A DNA stretch of 64,000 nucleotides, taken from Amoebophrya sp. A120 (taxonomy: Eukaryota > Sar > Dinophyceae > Syndiniales > Amoebophryaceae). Position numbers and translations under genes: made by a program. Shown here piece after piece: positions 11,801 to 23,943 of this stretch. The notes beneath the pieces were generated by a model. The model saw only the letters and a program-made list of their open reading frames with translations. It had not been told where the DNA came from and did no database searches. The stretch lies in NCBI GenBank assembly GCA_905178155.1, contig CAJINV010000001.1:7075794-7139793 (forward strand), in the 5' to 3' direction. Position 1 is the stretch's first letter. Each line of letters starts with the position of its first letter.

Positions 11801-14800
11801 GGGTTGCTCATGATCGCCGGGCCTCTGGGGACACAGACGTGGAATCTGCCCACAAAACTGGTATTGATGGTTTTTTTTTTCTTCTCCGTTTATTCATTTA
11901 AGGCTCGCGATTGAATTTTGAGTACCGAAGAAAGCTATTGCATGCCTGCATCTTCTGTCCAATATATTACAAAAACCTTCTGACCAGGTTTCGAAGCTCA
12001 CCGTTCGCGGCGCGGGCATGACTGCCGGCGATATTCTCCGTCTGGTCCCACAGGGCACCACTTGCGCCGGCAACGTGGCGCCCTCGCCAACGTATAAAAC
12101 CGGCTGCCCCAGCGTTGAGGGGACCGGCTGTATTACGGGAACCAATTGCCCAAACACAGCGGACGGGACGAGTTGCCGCGTCGCGGGCATGACGGGCATC
12201 AACGGCGGTTTGGGATCGTACCTCTCGCTGCAAAACATGCGCAAGAGCAACATGTCGCCCGCCACGGGGATTTACCGGGTGCGCGCGGACTACTCCACAA
12301 ACACCATGACGGTGTTGGAGTTCAATCAGGTGATCCAGGGCCGCGGACTGGAGAACGGTGACACGATCATTATCGACAAGGCGGACATCAAGTTTGTCAC
12401 CGACACCGCTTACACGTTCGCGCAGTGGAAGAGCAACTCGCGGATGCGGGAAGCGGCGGATGTTTTCACGAATGACTACGCCTTCATGGACAAGTCCGAC
12501 GCCACGAACTACGGCACCGCCACCAACGCGATGGGGTGGAAAATCACCTTTTTCGACCACACCGGCATCGCTGCCACCGATAAGGGAAAGTTCATTTCCA
12601 TCCCGCTACCGTGGTCGGGTGAGTTCGGCGTCGTCAGCGCTAACATCCGCTACCCGTTCGTGATAGAGTTCGCGGGCGGTTCGGGCGGCTGGAGCCGCAC
12701 GAACGTGATCCGCACGAACACGGAGATCAAGGGCATCGAGCAAACCGGGGATATCTCGGGACCCCTGAACGTGTGCTGGGGGCGGCTGAACTCGGGCACG
12801 CCCGAGTTCTACCAGTCCGCGGGCGAGGTGTCGTTCTTCCACCCCAACAACATGACCAGCGCCATGCTGTCCTTGACGAGTTCCGCGGAGTCGGTGACTG
12901 CGCCGGCGATCATCACGTTCCAAACCTCCGGGCTGCGAACGGAATACGCCACGTACTCTGTCGGGAAGAGCTATCACACAGAAAAAAGCTGGCAGGGCAT
13001 CTATTTGTAATGCAAAAATAAATACGCAAAAGATCGGCATTGCAAGTCCAAAACAGTATGCTATGGGGCCACCCATGACAAATTTTTGTGTGTTTTCATT
13101 TTTGCATTACAAATATGCCCTGCCAGCTTTTTTCTCTGGGATAAGAGCCACAAGCTGGTGCTGCGGTTCCTCGACACAATTAAGTTCGAGGCGTACCGCA
13201 ACTCGGAGCTGCCCAGTCACACCTCGGCCATCGCGGCGCTCGCCGGCAGCACGTTTGTTTACGAGGCGGACGCGAAGCAGAGCGTGTGCGGGCAGCTGTT
13301 CGTGGAGCTGTGGTCGTCGGATTCCGAGGGCTTTCCGTTCCCCAAGGGCTGCTACTACTCCGGCAAGTACACGGATCTGGAGGAGGGCGGCGGCGAGACC
13401 ACGTGGAGGGAATTCACCATCATCTTCGAGAAGAGCAGTGGCATCAAGCACATGTATATAGCGTCTTTGGATTTATTTTTGTTTCATCTCTTGACACAGC
13501 AACGCCAACGCATGTCCATGTCCATCTGCATCCCCACTCTGTAGTGTAATCTGTATGCATAGTTTTCGTGGAGTTCGAGTTTAGTAGTAGCGAGCCAAGC
13601 AATAGCAACATGAGCATTCAAAAATCAACAGCTGTCACGACGACTCGGGCGCTGCGATTGCCTGCGAATACCAGATGGTAATCTACGGGCAGCCCAAGCC
13701 CTCGCTGGTGCAAGGCGGCAACTACGTCGATATCTACACCAAGTGTGATGGATGTGCGACTGACGGCAGCGATATCATCTTCGAGTCAGGTAAGTGGAGG
13801 TCATGGACCATCTATTTTTTTCTCTCTGTCTTCCGATTTGAAGGAGCGTTATTTTATCGCGAGTTTAATCATGCAGTTGCGGGCTGGATAGCTGAGTGCA
13901 TATATCAAAAACAACAGGTGCCACGGTTCTGAACGTGGATGCGCCCCTCGTGGGCGGTGTTCCCTCCACGCAGCCGCAGGCCGGAAACAGTGACCCGGGT
14001 ATCGAGGAGTTCAAGGTGATCTACGACAGTGGTGCCGCCTTTCGCGACCTGGGTGTCGGCGGCCGGTACGCGACGTTTGACGTCCGCATGGTCGCAAAAT
14101 CCGTGCCCCGAGCGATCAAATCCGAGAACGTCATCCGGTTCTACCTCATGCCGTTGTTGCAGTGGTCCCTGTCCGCGACGACGTCCACCGTCAGGTGTAT
14201 GGACCACTTTTCCGGTTTGATCAGTTACAAGTGCGGCGCCATCGGGTCAGACGCGAACCCGACCCTTTCCGCAACGAATGTAGCCTTGGCCCCGCAAACG
14301 CAGAACCAGATCGACAAGAATCAGAACGCCCGGAGAAACAGTATCAAAATCGTGATGCCGGCGAACATGAAGGACTTCGTCACGGATCAGACCACGCACA
14401 TTTTGAAGTTCGTCGGGCTGGAAACCCCGAAATCCGGCTTCTTCAACAAGCGGTGGGGGATTCAACTGTCCAAGAAGGACGACACGGCGCCATCCTGGTC
14501 CTGGACGAACGGGTTTTTTTTGAAAGAGCCGGATGTCGGCCAGAGCAGCGGCCGGGTCGTGATTAACGGGCAGACGGGCTACGGTCCGAAGCCCTTCAAA
14601 GGGGAGTCGGGGAATATGGTGTACGTGCGGATGCAGTTGGGCGCGACGATCTGGAACAACGGAAAGCCGGATGCAGGGACGTTCACCTTGAAACTCCCCG
14701 CCGCGAGTGGGAAGGCCTACACTTGTTCCGTCGAGCAGGCCGCGGGAATGCGACGGGGCGAGGTGCCCACAGACTTACCCCCGTTCTACGATTTTGACCA

Positions 14801-17800
14801 GGACGGGTACCTGGATGCGAACTTCGGTGTTCTCGGAACCCACACCACCGAGGGGTACTGGGCGGCGCAATCCGGGCCGGATTGCGATTACTTCCTGAAC
14901 AGTTACCAAACGATCCACGCCGGACAGGTGTTCTACATCGCTTTGACGGTCAAGAACCCGGACAATGCCATGACCAAGGACGACCCGTCCAACGAGTGGA
15001 GAATAAAGATGCGCAGCAAGGGGGTAGGTGGCGACTCCGCCGTGGATATGCCCAACACCGGTGGGTACTCGTTCTTAACCACGGGAGAGAATTCCGTGAA
15101 CACCCCCGGAAGGCCGAAGCTGTGGTACAAAAACCTCGGCGTTTTAGACGAGATCTCGCAGCCGGTGCTGCAGCCTTTGTCGCTAATGGCGGGGACGGTT
15201 GCGGCGCCCCGGGAGACGCAGCTTTACGTGTTCTTCCAGACGATGTCGTTCATCGGGCGCATGGGCTTCGTGAAGCTGGACGCCCCGTGTGGGTACGACT
15301 TCGGCTCCGCCTGCAAGGTCGCGTCCCTTCCACCATTCTACTACGATTTCGCGGATGTTTCGGTCACCCCAACGAGGAACTTCACGCGGATTGAGAACTG
15401 TCAGGGCAAGAACCTCGTAGATTTCTGCGGCACGACCACGACGAAGTTCAACCGCGCGAGGATTATGGTTGGGGACAACATTGTGAAGGAGGCGAAGTAC
15501 GGGTTTCAAATCACGGTGACGGTGGGCACGGAGTACGTCCAGTCTACGCAAAACCAGTGGAAGCTGTTTTTGTCCGACAATCGCGATTACGCGATCGACG
15601 GTGTGAAAGACACCCTGAATCTGTTGCGAAATACTTTGGAATCCACCGATGTGGACTATGCAGCGCAGACAGATCGGGCGTTTGGTTTGTTCAAGTCCGA
15701 CTTTGGGCAGATGCCGCTGTCCATCACGATGAACTCCATGTTCCCCACCTCGTTGGCGGGAAATTTCGGGACCATGTTCACGTTCGACGGGCTCGTCACC
15801 GAAACGGCGATTGCAACCACACTGAGGTAGTGACTTCATAAATTGACCGATTCGTGGTTGCGTAAGTGTCAAACCATTTTTCAATTTGAAATGTTCGGGC
15901 ATTTATTTTGTGCCTAAACCTCTTAGCGACTTTTGATTTTGTGCAGCCTCAGAAATTCATTACCCCCTCGCAACAGGATCGTCGCTCCACCCGGTTTCAA
16001 GTTCAATGGTAAGCCAGCAGGGTTGGTGGACACTTTCATCGGGTTCCCGGACGGCACCGCAAACCGCGCGCTGTGGAAGTGCGACGCGCCACCGCTGATC
16101 AAGGACACGATGAGGAATCAGCTGCGGTTCTTCAACTGCCAGTTCGCGGCGAACGTGATGTACGGGTTCTCTCTCGAGGTCGAAGTCCCGGACTACAGTC
16201 CGTCTGACGCGACCAACACATTCATCGTCGAGATGGGGTTCCAGGGTACGGATATCACCGGTTCCGGTACCTCCACGCGGTTGCATGCAAAGATGATTGA
16301 CGCGCCGATGGTGAAAGCGGTTCGGAACACGCTCGTGGACTACAGTTCCAACCGAGCGCAGGACACGCAGAAGATGACCATCGACATGCGGCTGGTCACG
16401 GCGTTGACAACCTTGGACGACGGTATCGTGATTGTGGGCGACCAAAACGGGAACAACCAGTTCCAGTTCACCTGCTACTCGGAGACGTTTCCGTTCGAGG
16501 GGTATTTGCGGTTCCCGACCGACTACGGGTGTCAGTTCGCGAACCAGCGGTACACGCTGTACCGGAAGGACCAGGACTTTCCGGCCGGGTACTACAAGTG
16601 GCAGGTGATCGTCGCAAACCCGCTTTCCGCGATCCCGTCGCCGGGGAGCTGGCAGTTTGGCACCTACCATCAGTCGCACAACGGTGGGTACCCAAACAAC
16701 AAGATGGACAAGCCGGTTTTGACGTTGGGCTTCCCGACGAGGGACATGATGCCGGACGCGAAGCTCGTGCAATTCTCCTCGTCGGCAAAGCAGCAGCAAG
16801 TGAACGCAGCGACGAACCGGGACGACAGACCGGGTTACAAAACCAAACCGACGGTCAACTACCTGATCTTCCAATTCACGCTGAAGGACCGACCAGAATC
16901 CGAGGACAAGATCATCTTGCGGGGGCCGAAGGGCTTTGAAATTGCGGATGACTGCACTTCCGGCGTCGTCACGGACGAGAACGAGGTTTTCGGGCCGAAT
17001 TCGGCCGCAACCTGGGACCCGCAGTTCACCAAGTGGGCATCCGCGTATGCCCCGACCAAGTGCGAGGCCGAGGGCAACAGGGCAAACATCACCGTGCCGG
17101 TGGGGCTGGATGCGTCGTCGACCTATGTCTTCAAGTACTTTATTGCGATTGTAGTTGATCACTTTGATTTATGATTTCCCGGTAGCTGCGTCATAGAGCT
17201 GCAAGCACTAGAGATTGATGATTTCCTTTTGTGCTGTTCTACTTCATCTGGATGAAAGATTTTCCACAGCGTTGCAAACCCCTGCCCATATGATATCTTT
17301 CAGGTTGCAAATCCAGAATAATCCGAGCACCACTCCGGACCCGAACTACTGGACGTTAGAGTACAACGGCGAGTCATCTGTGCCCTTCGAGGGCTTCACC
17401 CTCATGACCGCCACCGGCGTTACCATCACACCGGTGTCTTTGTCCGTCCGATCGTCCGATTCTACGAACGTGTTCGTGAACCCAGTGGAATTCTCTTTCG
17501 TGCCCTTCCAGAATGTCCCGGCGAGAGCCGAAAACGACGCGTTCGGCGGTATGGTCCGCGTGCTCGCGCCCCCGGGGTACGAGTATGTCCCACTTGCAAA
17601 CACCAACAGCCGGCGGTTGGAATCGAAGTGCAACGAGGAGCTTGCGCTCCCCGACGTGCTAGAGGCGGACATGGAGGACCTGACACAAAACCGCATCTCT
17701 TCTCGCGGCGAACGCTACATGAACTGCCGGGACGCGGAACTGGCGGAACTGATGGAAAGGCAGGACAACGAGGCGGATGCGGAACGAAGAAGGCTGCAAT

Positions 17801-20800
17801 CCACCTGCCAGGTGGATCTCCGCACGGCGGACGGAACGCTCCGGTTCGTGTCCGGGACCGACGTGATTTGCGACATCACTGGGACGTTGAACGTCGGGAT
17901 GTACCTGTCGGCGAAGATCAAGAGTTCCACCAAGTCAATCATTGCCGGCACGGCGTACAAGATGACGGTCTATCTGTACAACCGGGTGTCCATCGCGTAT
18001 AGTGACAACGGTGGGGTGTTTGAGGTAGAAACGTTTCAAGACGCGGAGGCGAAGACCGCGTTGGACTTGACGCAAGTGCCCGGCTTCCCGACGGTGCCGC
18101 TGATGTACGAGTGGACGGTGCAAAACCCCGAGCAACAGTACATGGGGACGGAACCGGTGAGGAACGTTCTTCTGACGCTTCGTATGCCAGACGCGCTGTA
18201 CGACGGGGACGAGATCTGGATCCTGGCGCCACAAGGGTTTGTGCTGTCTGTCGGTACCACCGGGGCGTGCAACAACTTTCGCTGGGAGGGCGGTACCAGC
18301 CCGCTGCCGGCGTCGCACACCCGGGTCTGCGAGTGCAACGCCGCGTGGACCACGAACGGCGTGCCGCGGTGCGGAATGACCATGGTGATGAACGGGTATC
18401 CTGTGCAAAAGTATCGTTACTCGTATTGCAATCATGCATTACAAATCTGGAGAGACTTAGGCGCCACTTTTTAAGCAGCATCCAGCCCAAGAGACCACAG
18501 GACGAGAGTCCTGCAAGACCGGGCGACAAAAGTAAGAAAACAAAATCAAAAAAGATGGTATAAACGCGCTCTGCTTAACTGTATGAAAGGTGTCGGCCCT
18601 GTGTAACCTGCTGCGGCAGGCAGGTGAATTCGTAGAACTGCATCACATGTTAGGCAACGTCCACCGGCCTCCTAGCTTAGTGATGAATTTATATGCGTAA
18701 ATCGAGTTTCCTGATCGGACCTATGCGGCACGCACATCGAGTTTCCTGGCAGTGTCGACCTGCTGTACACGGCGTAACCCCCGCGAATCACGAGCGGAAT
18801 GCGCACATCCGAATCCGAATCCGTAAACAGAGCGGGGCCCAATGAAAAAAAAAAAAATCATGCATTGCAAATCTTTTTCTTAAGCTAAATCCGCACTACA
18901 AATTTTATCTCTCATGCTGAGAAAATTTGTAATGCATTTATACGAGTTGTGCGATACTTTTGCAGTTCATAACGGGTTGGGTTTGACGACGATTTCCACC
19001 GCTTTCAACGCGTTGAAGTTCCGAATCGACACGGCAAACCCGTCGAAGGTTGTGTCCGAAATCGGGAACTACTGGAAGTGCTCGCACATGAAAAACAAGG
19101 GGAACGTTCTGGTAAACGGGGTGGCACAATTATGACACGATTACAGTGGCGTTTTTGTTGATGCTTTATCGACGAGACCATTGATGCTGAAGAGATGATG
19201 GGCAAGTAAATTAGGTAGTGGGAATGAGTAGGCATGATTTATTGCCCTTGAAAAAATCAAGAAAACAGAAGCACATACTTGAAAATGAAAAATCATGCCA
19301 ACCAAAAACTACAAACTCAATGGAGACAAAACACCAACAATCACGCCCATTTTAAGGCGTCACAACAGACGCAGTACGAAGTAAAATCAGAGCACGCGTT
19401 CCGTTCTTGGACGGTGAAGCCGCAGCTGCAGAATGTTGGGATCTCGATCCACAACATGCAGCGCATGGCGGCGGAAGCGTACACAGACCTTATGTTTATC
19501 TTCCTGGCGGTGAACAACGCAGTTACGGTGAAGATTGAGGCCATGCAGCCCGCCGACTTCAAGTTCGACGCGGCGGTGGTGGAGGGGTTCCAAATAGACG
19601 GAGCGACGGGGAACAACGTGCTTGTCGTCAACAATGCAGACATCTCGAGCGGGCAAACAAAGCAGATTTTGGTGAAAAACGTGAAGCTCGGTGTGCAAGG
19701 TGGCCCAACGGTGTTCAACCTGCGCACCTTTGATCGCGCATTGCTCGGTATAAAGTAAGTTTTGTTGAAGAATAACGAGATGATCGTGCCATGCTAACTA
19801 CAACTAGAATGAAGTTTAGGTCATACCAGAAGATCTCGATTTCACTATCACTTTTGAGCTCGATACTCAAACAACTCAGGTGGCGAGATGCAAGACTCGT
19901 CGGATCTCCAGGACGAGAAGCTGTCCGCCCTCGGTTTCCGCATGCCCGGTCTGTTGTCCGTAACCCCAGGGAGCATGAGATTAGAATCCGACTTTTTGAT
20001 GAACCCGTCTGCCCACCCGGTAGAGTCCATGTTCCCCGCGAGAGAACAGGAGTTAAACACCGCGGTGATGGTGTTCACGGTGTCACAAACCGTATTCGCG
20101 CAGAGTCTCATGCTCGTCACCTGCGAGGGCCAAGACAGGTGAGAAAATGTTTGTCAAGAGGTGGCCACTTTTTTTACGATGGACGCATGTGGTGCATGGT
20201 GAAGAAAACATAAGCAACATCACTCATCAGGGGATATGGATAACATCTGTGTGACTTGAAAAATACAAAACCGAAACCAGGTACACCCTCGAAGCCAATG
20301 GCTTTTCCCTCACTGGAACTGGTAGCATCGAAATCGACGTCGTGCTGAACGCTGTCACCGGCGCGCTGGAAGTTCAGCTGAAGCCCACCGGGGCAAACAC
20401 GGTTTCTGTGCTCGTCCCCGGCGCCAAGTACACCATGCGGTTCCGCACTACCCCGAAGATCGGGCAGAGCAATTGGCGGATTGTGACGTACCAATCCAGA
20501 AGTAGCTTCCAACTGGGTGAGTTGCCGACTAACACGAACGACGGGCTGACCCCCCCGTTCGCGCCGGTGTACACCTTGGGTTTCTCGATCAATCTGATCG
20601 AATCCGCGGCAGGCGTGCCCCGATCACCACCGCAAGCGGAAATCGAGATCTCGTTGAACATCCAAACGAACGGAGCGAGCGTTATGGAGGTAAATTTGAG
20701 ATTATGATGTTTACTTGTTAGTCACGCAGCGGCCGAAGGCATGGTCTTTCTAAAGTTTTTTTTCACAACGTTCTTGTTTTGTTTGTTCTCTAAAGCCGAA

Positions 20801-22381
20801 AAACGAAAACCAAACCCTCAGGTCATCGTGATTGCCCCCGAGGGTTTCGATTTCCCATCCACCTGTGGCGCCACGTGCACGAAATACAACAACGTCGGTG
20901 TGGAAAATAGGAGATCGGTGCGACTGCGCAGCCCGCAGGCGAACGTGCCGCTGTACCAGCAGGACTTAAACAACGTGGTGATTCGAACGATCACTCCCTC
21001 ACTAACGCCGGCACAGAGGAATTGGTATGTACAAACCAGGTCTGGCAGCATGATCGCGGGCGGCATGCAGATCACGGGCTGGGGCAGGACGCAAAACGGG
21101 TTTGAAATCAAGCAGATGGCAAACACGAAACTGTGGTACCCGAGCAGGCGAGCGTTGCAGGGAACGCATTTCGCGTTCACGTTTACACTGGGCGTGAACA
21201 ACGGGCAGAGAATAGAAGTACTTACCTAGCTCTAGGCTGTTGGTGTCGTTTTTGTTTTGAAATTCTGGCCATGACTGTGTTTGTGTGCCCGAAGAGCTGC
21301 TCCATTGGTGCCACGCGATGGCAACCCAGCAAAAACCAAACAGGTCAATCCTCCGATTCTCTATGAGCTGTACTGCAGTACGATGCCCCAGACCGGTCTC
21401 CCAGCGTTATTGCCAATCTCGCTTCCCGGCGACCCCCCGACTTGCATCGACTCCCCGTTGACACTAATTCTTGCTTCCCCCCTCTACGCTGGCACCTACA
21501 GTTTTATGATTGGTGGCGACGTGCCGGCCCAGACACCACCTGTGGGACAGACGCAGTACTTCAGCTTGGTGATCAAGGACAACCTGGGAAAAGTTCTGGA
21601 CGCCGCGTACGATATCCCAGCGGTGAACCCACTGCAGGAAATCCCCGCGGTACGGGCCCACCTCACTTGGCAGGGCGCACCGGCAAGGCTACGGACTGTG
21701 GTCGTCACAATCGGGATCACGTTCGACATGGCAGCAAGAAACGTGGAAGGATTCTTGATCACGTTCCCACCAGGGCTGAGACACGACATCCAAACCAGCA
21801 CGGACGTGAAGAACTTGAACAAAGGTATAAAGTGGTTTGTTTGTTTTGGCGTTTTTTTTTTCACGATAGCAGGGAGTAGCTAAGAAGTTTCATGCGCAGC
21901 CGTTTTGCTTTCAATGAGAATTTATAAAAACAGTTCTTCAATCTCGATCAACCAAAATCACACCACAGCCTTCCCTGTTGCGCCTGCCACTTCCTGGGTA
22001 GACCACGGGAACGACATGTACCTCCGTATTCTGGTCGACCAGAGCGGCAACGTTGTGGCGACCATTCCCGCGGGGACCTACGAGTTCGAGTTTCCGATCC
22101 TCTTCCCGGCCGAGGTCCCGCCAGAAAACATCTGGTACTTCTCGTTGTGCGCGAACCGGCAGTGCAACAGCATCATAGAACAGTCCACGACCGTCATCCC
22201 CATGACCTTTCCCATTGGTGGGTTTCGGGAGGGCGAGGTGTCCATGAACGCGCAACGGACCAGCAGCGCCAGCGGGAGGTGGTCGAAGGTGGGAAGCTCG
22301 GTGTTCGCGACCCTGTTCCTCACGTTCTTCTTGTTTGCGGGCGGTTTTTTCGGCGTCGCAGCCGCTGAGAGACGTGGCTGA
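8868..22381 (+). CDS. Giant secreted/type I membrane protein, 3,569 aa (paralogue A)
   Basis: Sixteen exons sum to 10,710 nt (whole codons): 8868-10136, 10334-10999, 11165-11860, 11988-12971, 13149-13453, 13632-13789, 13918-15826, 15977-17134, 17304-18396, 18977-19111, 19369-19747, 19880-20138, 20281-20689, 20822-21217, 21344-21824 and 21969-22381. The protein opens with a short signal peptide (MRKISLALLGLTALETKG), then a Ser/Glu/His-rich low-complexity stretch, then a long ectodomain. Near residues 3540-3563 there is one hydrophobic segment (ATLFLTFFLFAGGFFGVAA) and a tail of only a few residues. The ectodomain repeats two themes: paired-cysteine motifs such as LCYC, VCYC and ICFCG (about 10498, 10963, 11731), and a strand-turn motif APxGFxF (about 15985, 17570, 18230, 20835, with a variant at 16924). 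A paralogue starts at 57214. No named family is recognised; a cell-surface or secreted adhesive/structural role is inferred. Two introns are introners. Confidence 0.88.
12967..13148. mobile_element. Introner 3: TIR-bounded intron in surface-protein paralogue A
   Basis: The element at 12972-13143 (172 bp) has 29-bp terminal inverted repeats, 12972-13000 and 13115-13143, matching at 27 of 29 positions. It begins TATCACACAG, ends CTCTGGGATA and is flanked by AGAGC (12967-12971 and 13144-13148). Removal with one AGAGC joins GGG AAG AGC to CAC AAG CTG, giving YSVGKSHKLVLRF, which aligns with the uninterrupted YSIGYQHQITLRF of the paralogue near 61880-61918. The interior has GTAATGCAAAAA and TTTGCATTACAAA in inverted orientation, plus CATGACAAA. 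Confidence 0.92.
18392..18976. mobile_element. Introner 4: longer TIR-bounded intron in paralogue A
   Basis: The element at 18397-18971 (575 bp) is flanked by ACGGG (18392-18396 and 18972-18976). It begins TATCCTGTGC and ends TTTTGCAGTTCATA. The inverted repeats are imperfect at the tips but share a 13-bp identical core (18404-18416 against 18952-18964) and an ACTCGT block further in. Excision joins ATG AAC GGG to TTG GGT TTG in frame (VMNGLGLTTI). The extra length is AT- and A-run-rich, with several GCATTACAAA/TTTGTAATGCA copies and no ORF. One alignment of the boundary would read GT...GG, so it is not GT-AG. Confidence 0.85.
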
Positions 22382-23943
22382 GCGATTTGCTGGAAAATTG
22401 CAAGAAGTAGAGATTTTTTTCAGCGGTCTGCTTGCAAAAGTCGCCGCAAAGTACAGCAGTGCAGTCGGAATTTCAGTATAGTGCCATTCTTAATCTTACC
22501 AATCTTAGCTTAATACACCATCCCGTAGTCGAAGTGTGAAAGAATTTAAAGCAAATATGACCAGATCATTGATGCCTTGCAGGTATCGTGAAGAATCTCT
22601 CTTATATCATTCAATTGCTAATAGTGTGTGAATCAGACCAATAACTTTCTTTCCAGTTGATTGCAGTAAATTACGAGCGAGATGATCCTCAATCGAGCTT
22701 TGTTTTCCTAACAGTTTAGCAGACGAGTTTGGTACCCAATCCCAAAAAATCGCACTTAATTCTGAACCTTACTGAAAGTGTCACGAAATAGGATACATTA
22801 GAAAGTATCGCGGGCACAGACTAAAGCAGTCGCGATGCTTTCCCCCCGAGCGTGTGGCGCCACTAGCGCTGCCTCGGCGAATTCGAGATACTCAGTTAAT
22901 AGCAGTTACTACCCAAGGACAGCGCATGGAGGGCGCTGTTTAGGTAGTTGGTTTTCGAACAGCAAACCAAAATCATCTTCGAGTATGTTAGATTTACAAG
23001 CATCAAGCTTTAACCAGCTGCGAGGGCTTAAATACGTAATTACTTAGACCCACCTTTGGTTCTTATCAATCTCTTAGCATGTTGACTATCAGCATAAAAT
23101 GCATTGTACGATACGGCCAGAAGAGCAGTGGTAACTTTTGTTGCCGCCGCCCTGCTGCAGGACCAGAAATGAATAGCAATGCTGTACAGAAATATGCAAC
23201 TGAGCTGTATAATAATTTCAGAAAGTGCGTGGAAGTGCTGCTTCCTGGCCCTGGGCTTGACGACGAGAGTCTATCTGATCAAGGAGATGGGGAAGTGTTT
23301 GGTGATGGAAGAGCAACGATCTCAGTCACGTAGAAGATCTATCCGCGGTCCTTATAGTTCTCCAGCTCAAGGTCTATCTTCTTGCAGTACCAATCCAATC
23401 AAAGTTTCTATTCGCTTCTTTGTCGATTGGGTCGGGCAGATGTGAATGGATCTAGCTGCCGGTTTTGCTGTGGCTGGTGTTAGGAAAAGGAATCTTGGAT
23501 GGTCATAGAAATTGTCGTTATCTGCCACGTCGTTCTCTTACGCTTGAACAAGTCACATGTAAACATCCTGCAGTCCGAGGCCCTGTTGAAGTAGTGCTAC
23601 TGGACGACGAGTTGAAAAAGAAGGCCATTCCACTACCAGAAAAATTTAATTCATAAAGCTACACTGCATTTTCATTTTGATTTTCGAAAATATTGAAGTG
23701 AATTGTTTTATTTTTCGAGGAGCAGGATTTGCCGTTTCGATTCGTCTCCATCGCTGCGATCAACCTGTGAATCAGTGCATGGCTGCTACGATCAGTATTC
23801 TTGAGGCTTTATCCGCCGTTATGGCTACATGAGAAGGTTTGCTTGATCGAAAACAAGCAAGAGCACCGCCCGCTAATAAGTTTCTCCATCCGTGGTGCCC
23901 ATGATGAGTTTATAACCTTTTTGCGATAGTGAATATATCGACC
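22382..23943. other. Intergenic region
   Basis: About 1.56 kb. Three short + strand ORFs (22835-23047, 23079-23333, 23465-23656) are present, but their composition is ordinary and none matches a family I know. They do not splice convincingly into the gene that follows. The region probably contains the 3' end of the surface-protein gene and the promoter of the RNF213-like gene. Confidence 0.45.

Noticed and set aside
15960-17162. Long minus-strand ORF (about 400 codons)
   Set aside because: It lies wholly under an exon of surface-protein paralogue A that is supported by splice phase and repeated motifs; its Arg/Val/His-rich composition is typical of the antisense of GC-rich coding DNA.
19112-19368. 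Another introner in paralogue A
   Set aside because: At 257 bp it is long, but it starts GTAAAC and ends CAACAG in phase and shows no inverted tips or 5-bp duplication.
22835-23656. Three short + strand ORFs as small genes or 5' exons of the RNF213-like gene
   Set aside because: They lack convincing splice joins to one another or to 23944 and have no recognisable family features.
23929-23943. Start of the RNF213-like gene at GTG 23929
   Set aside because: The ATG at 23944 has a good start context (GACCATGG) and is the first ATG in the frame.
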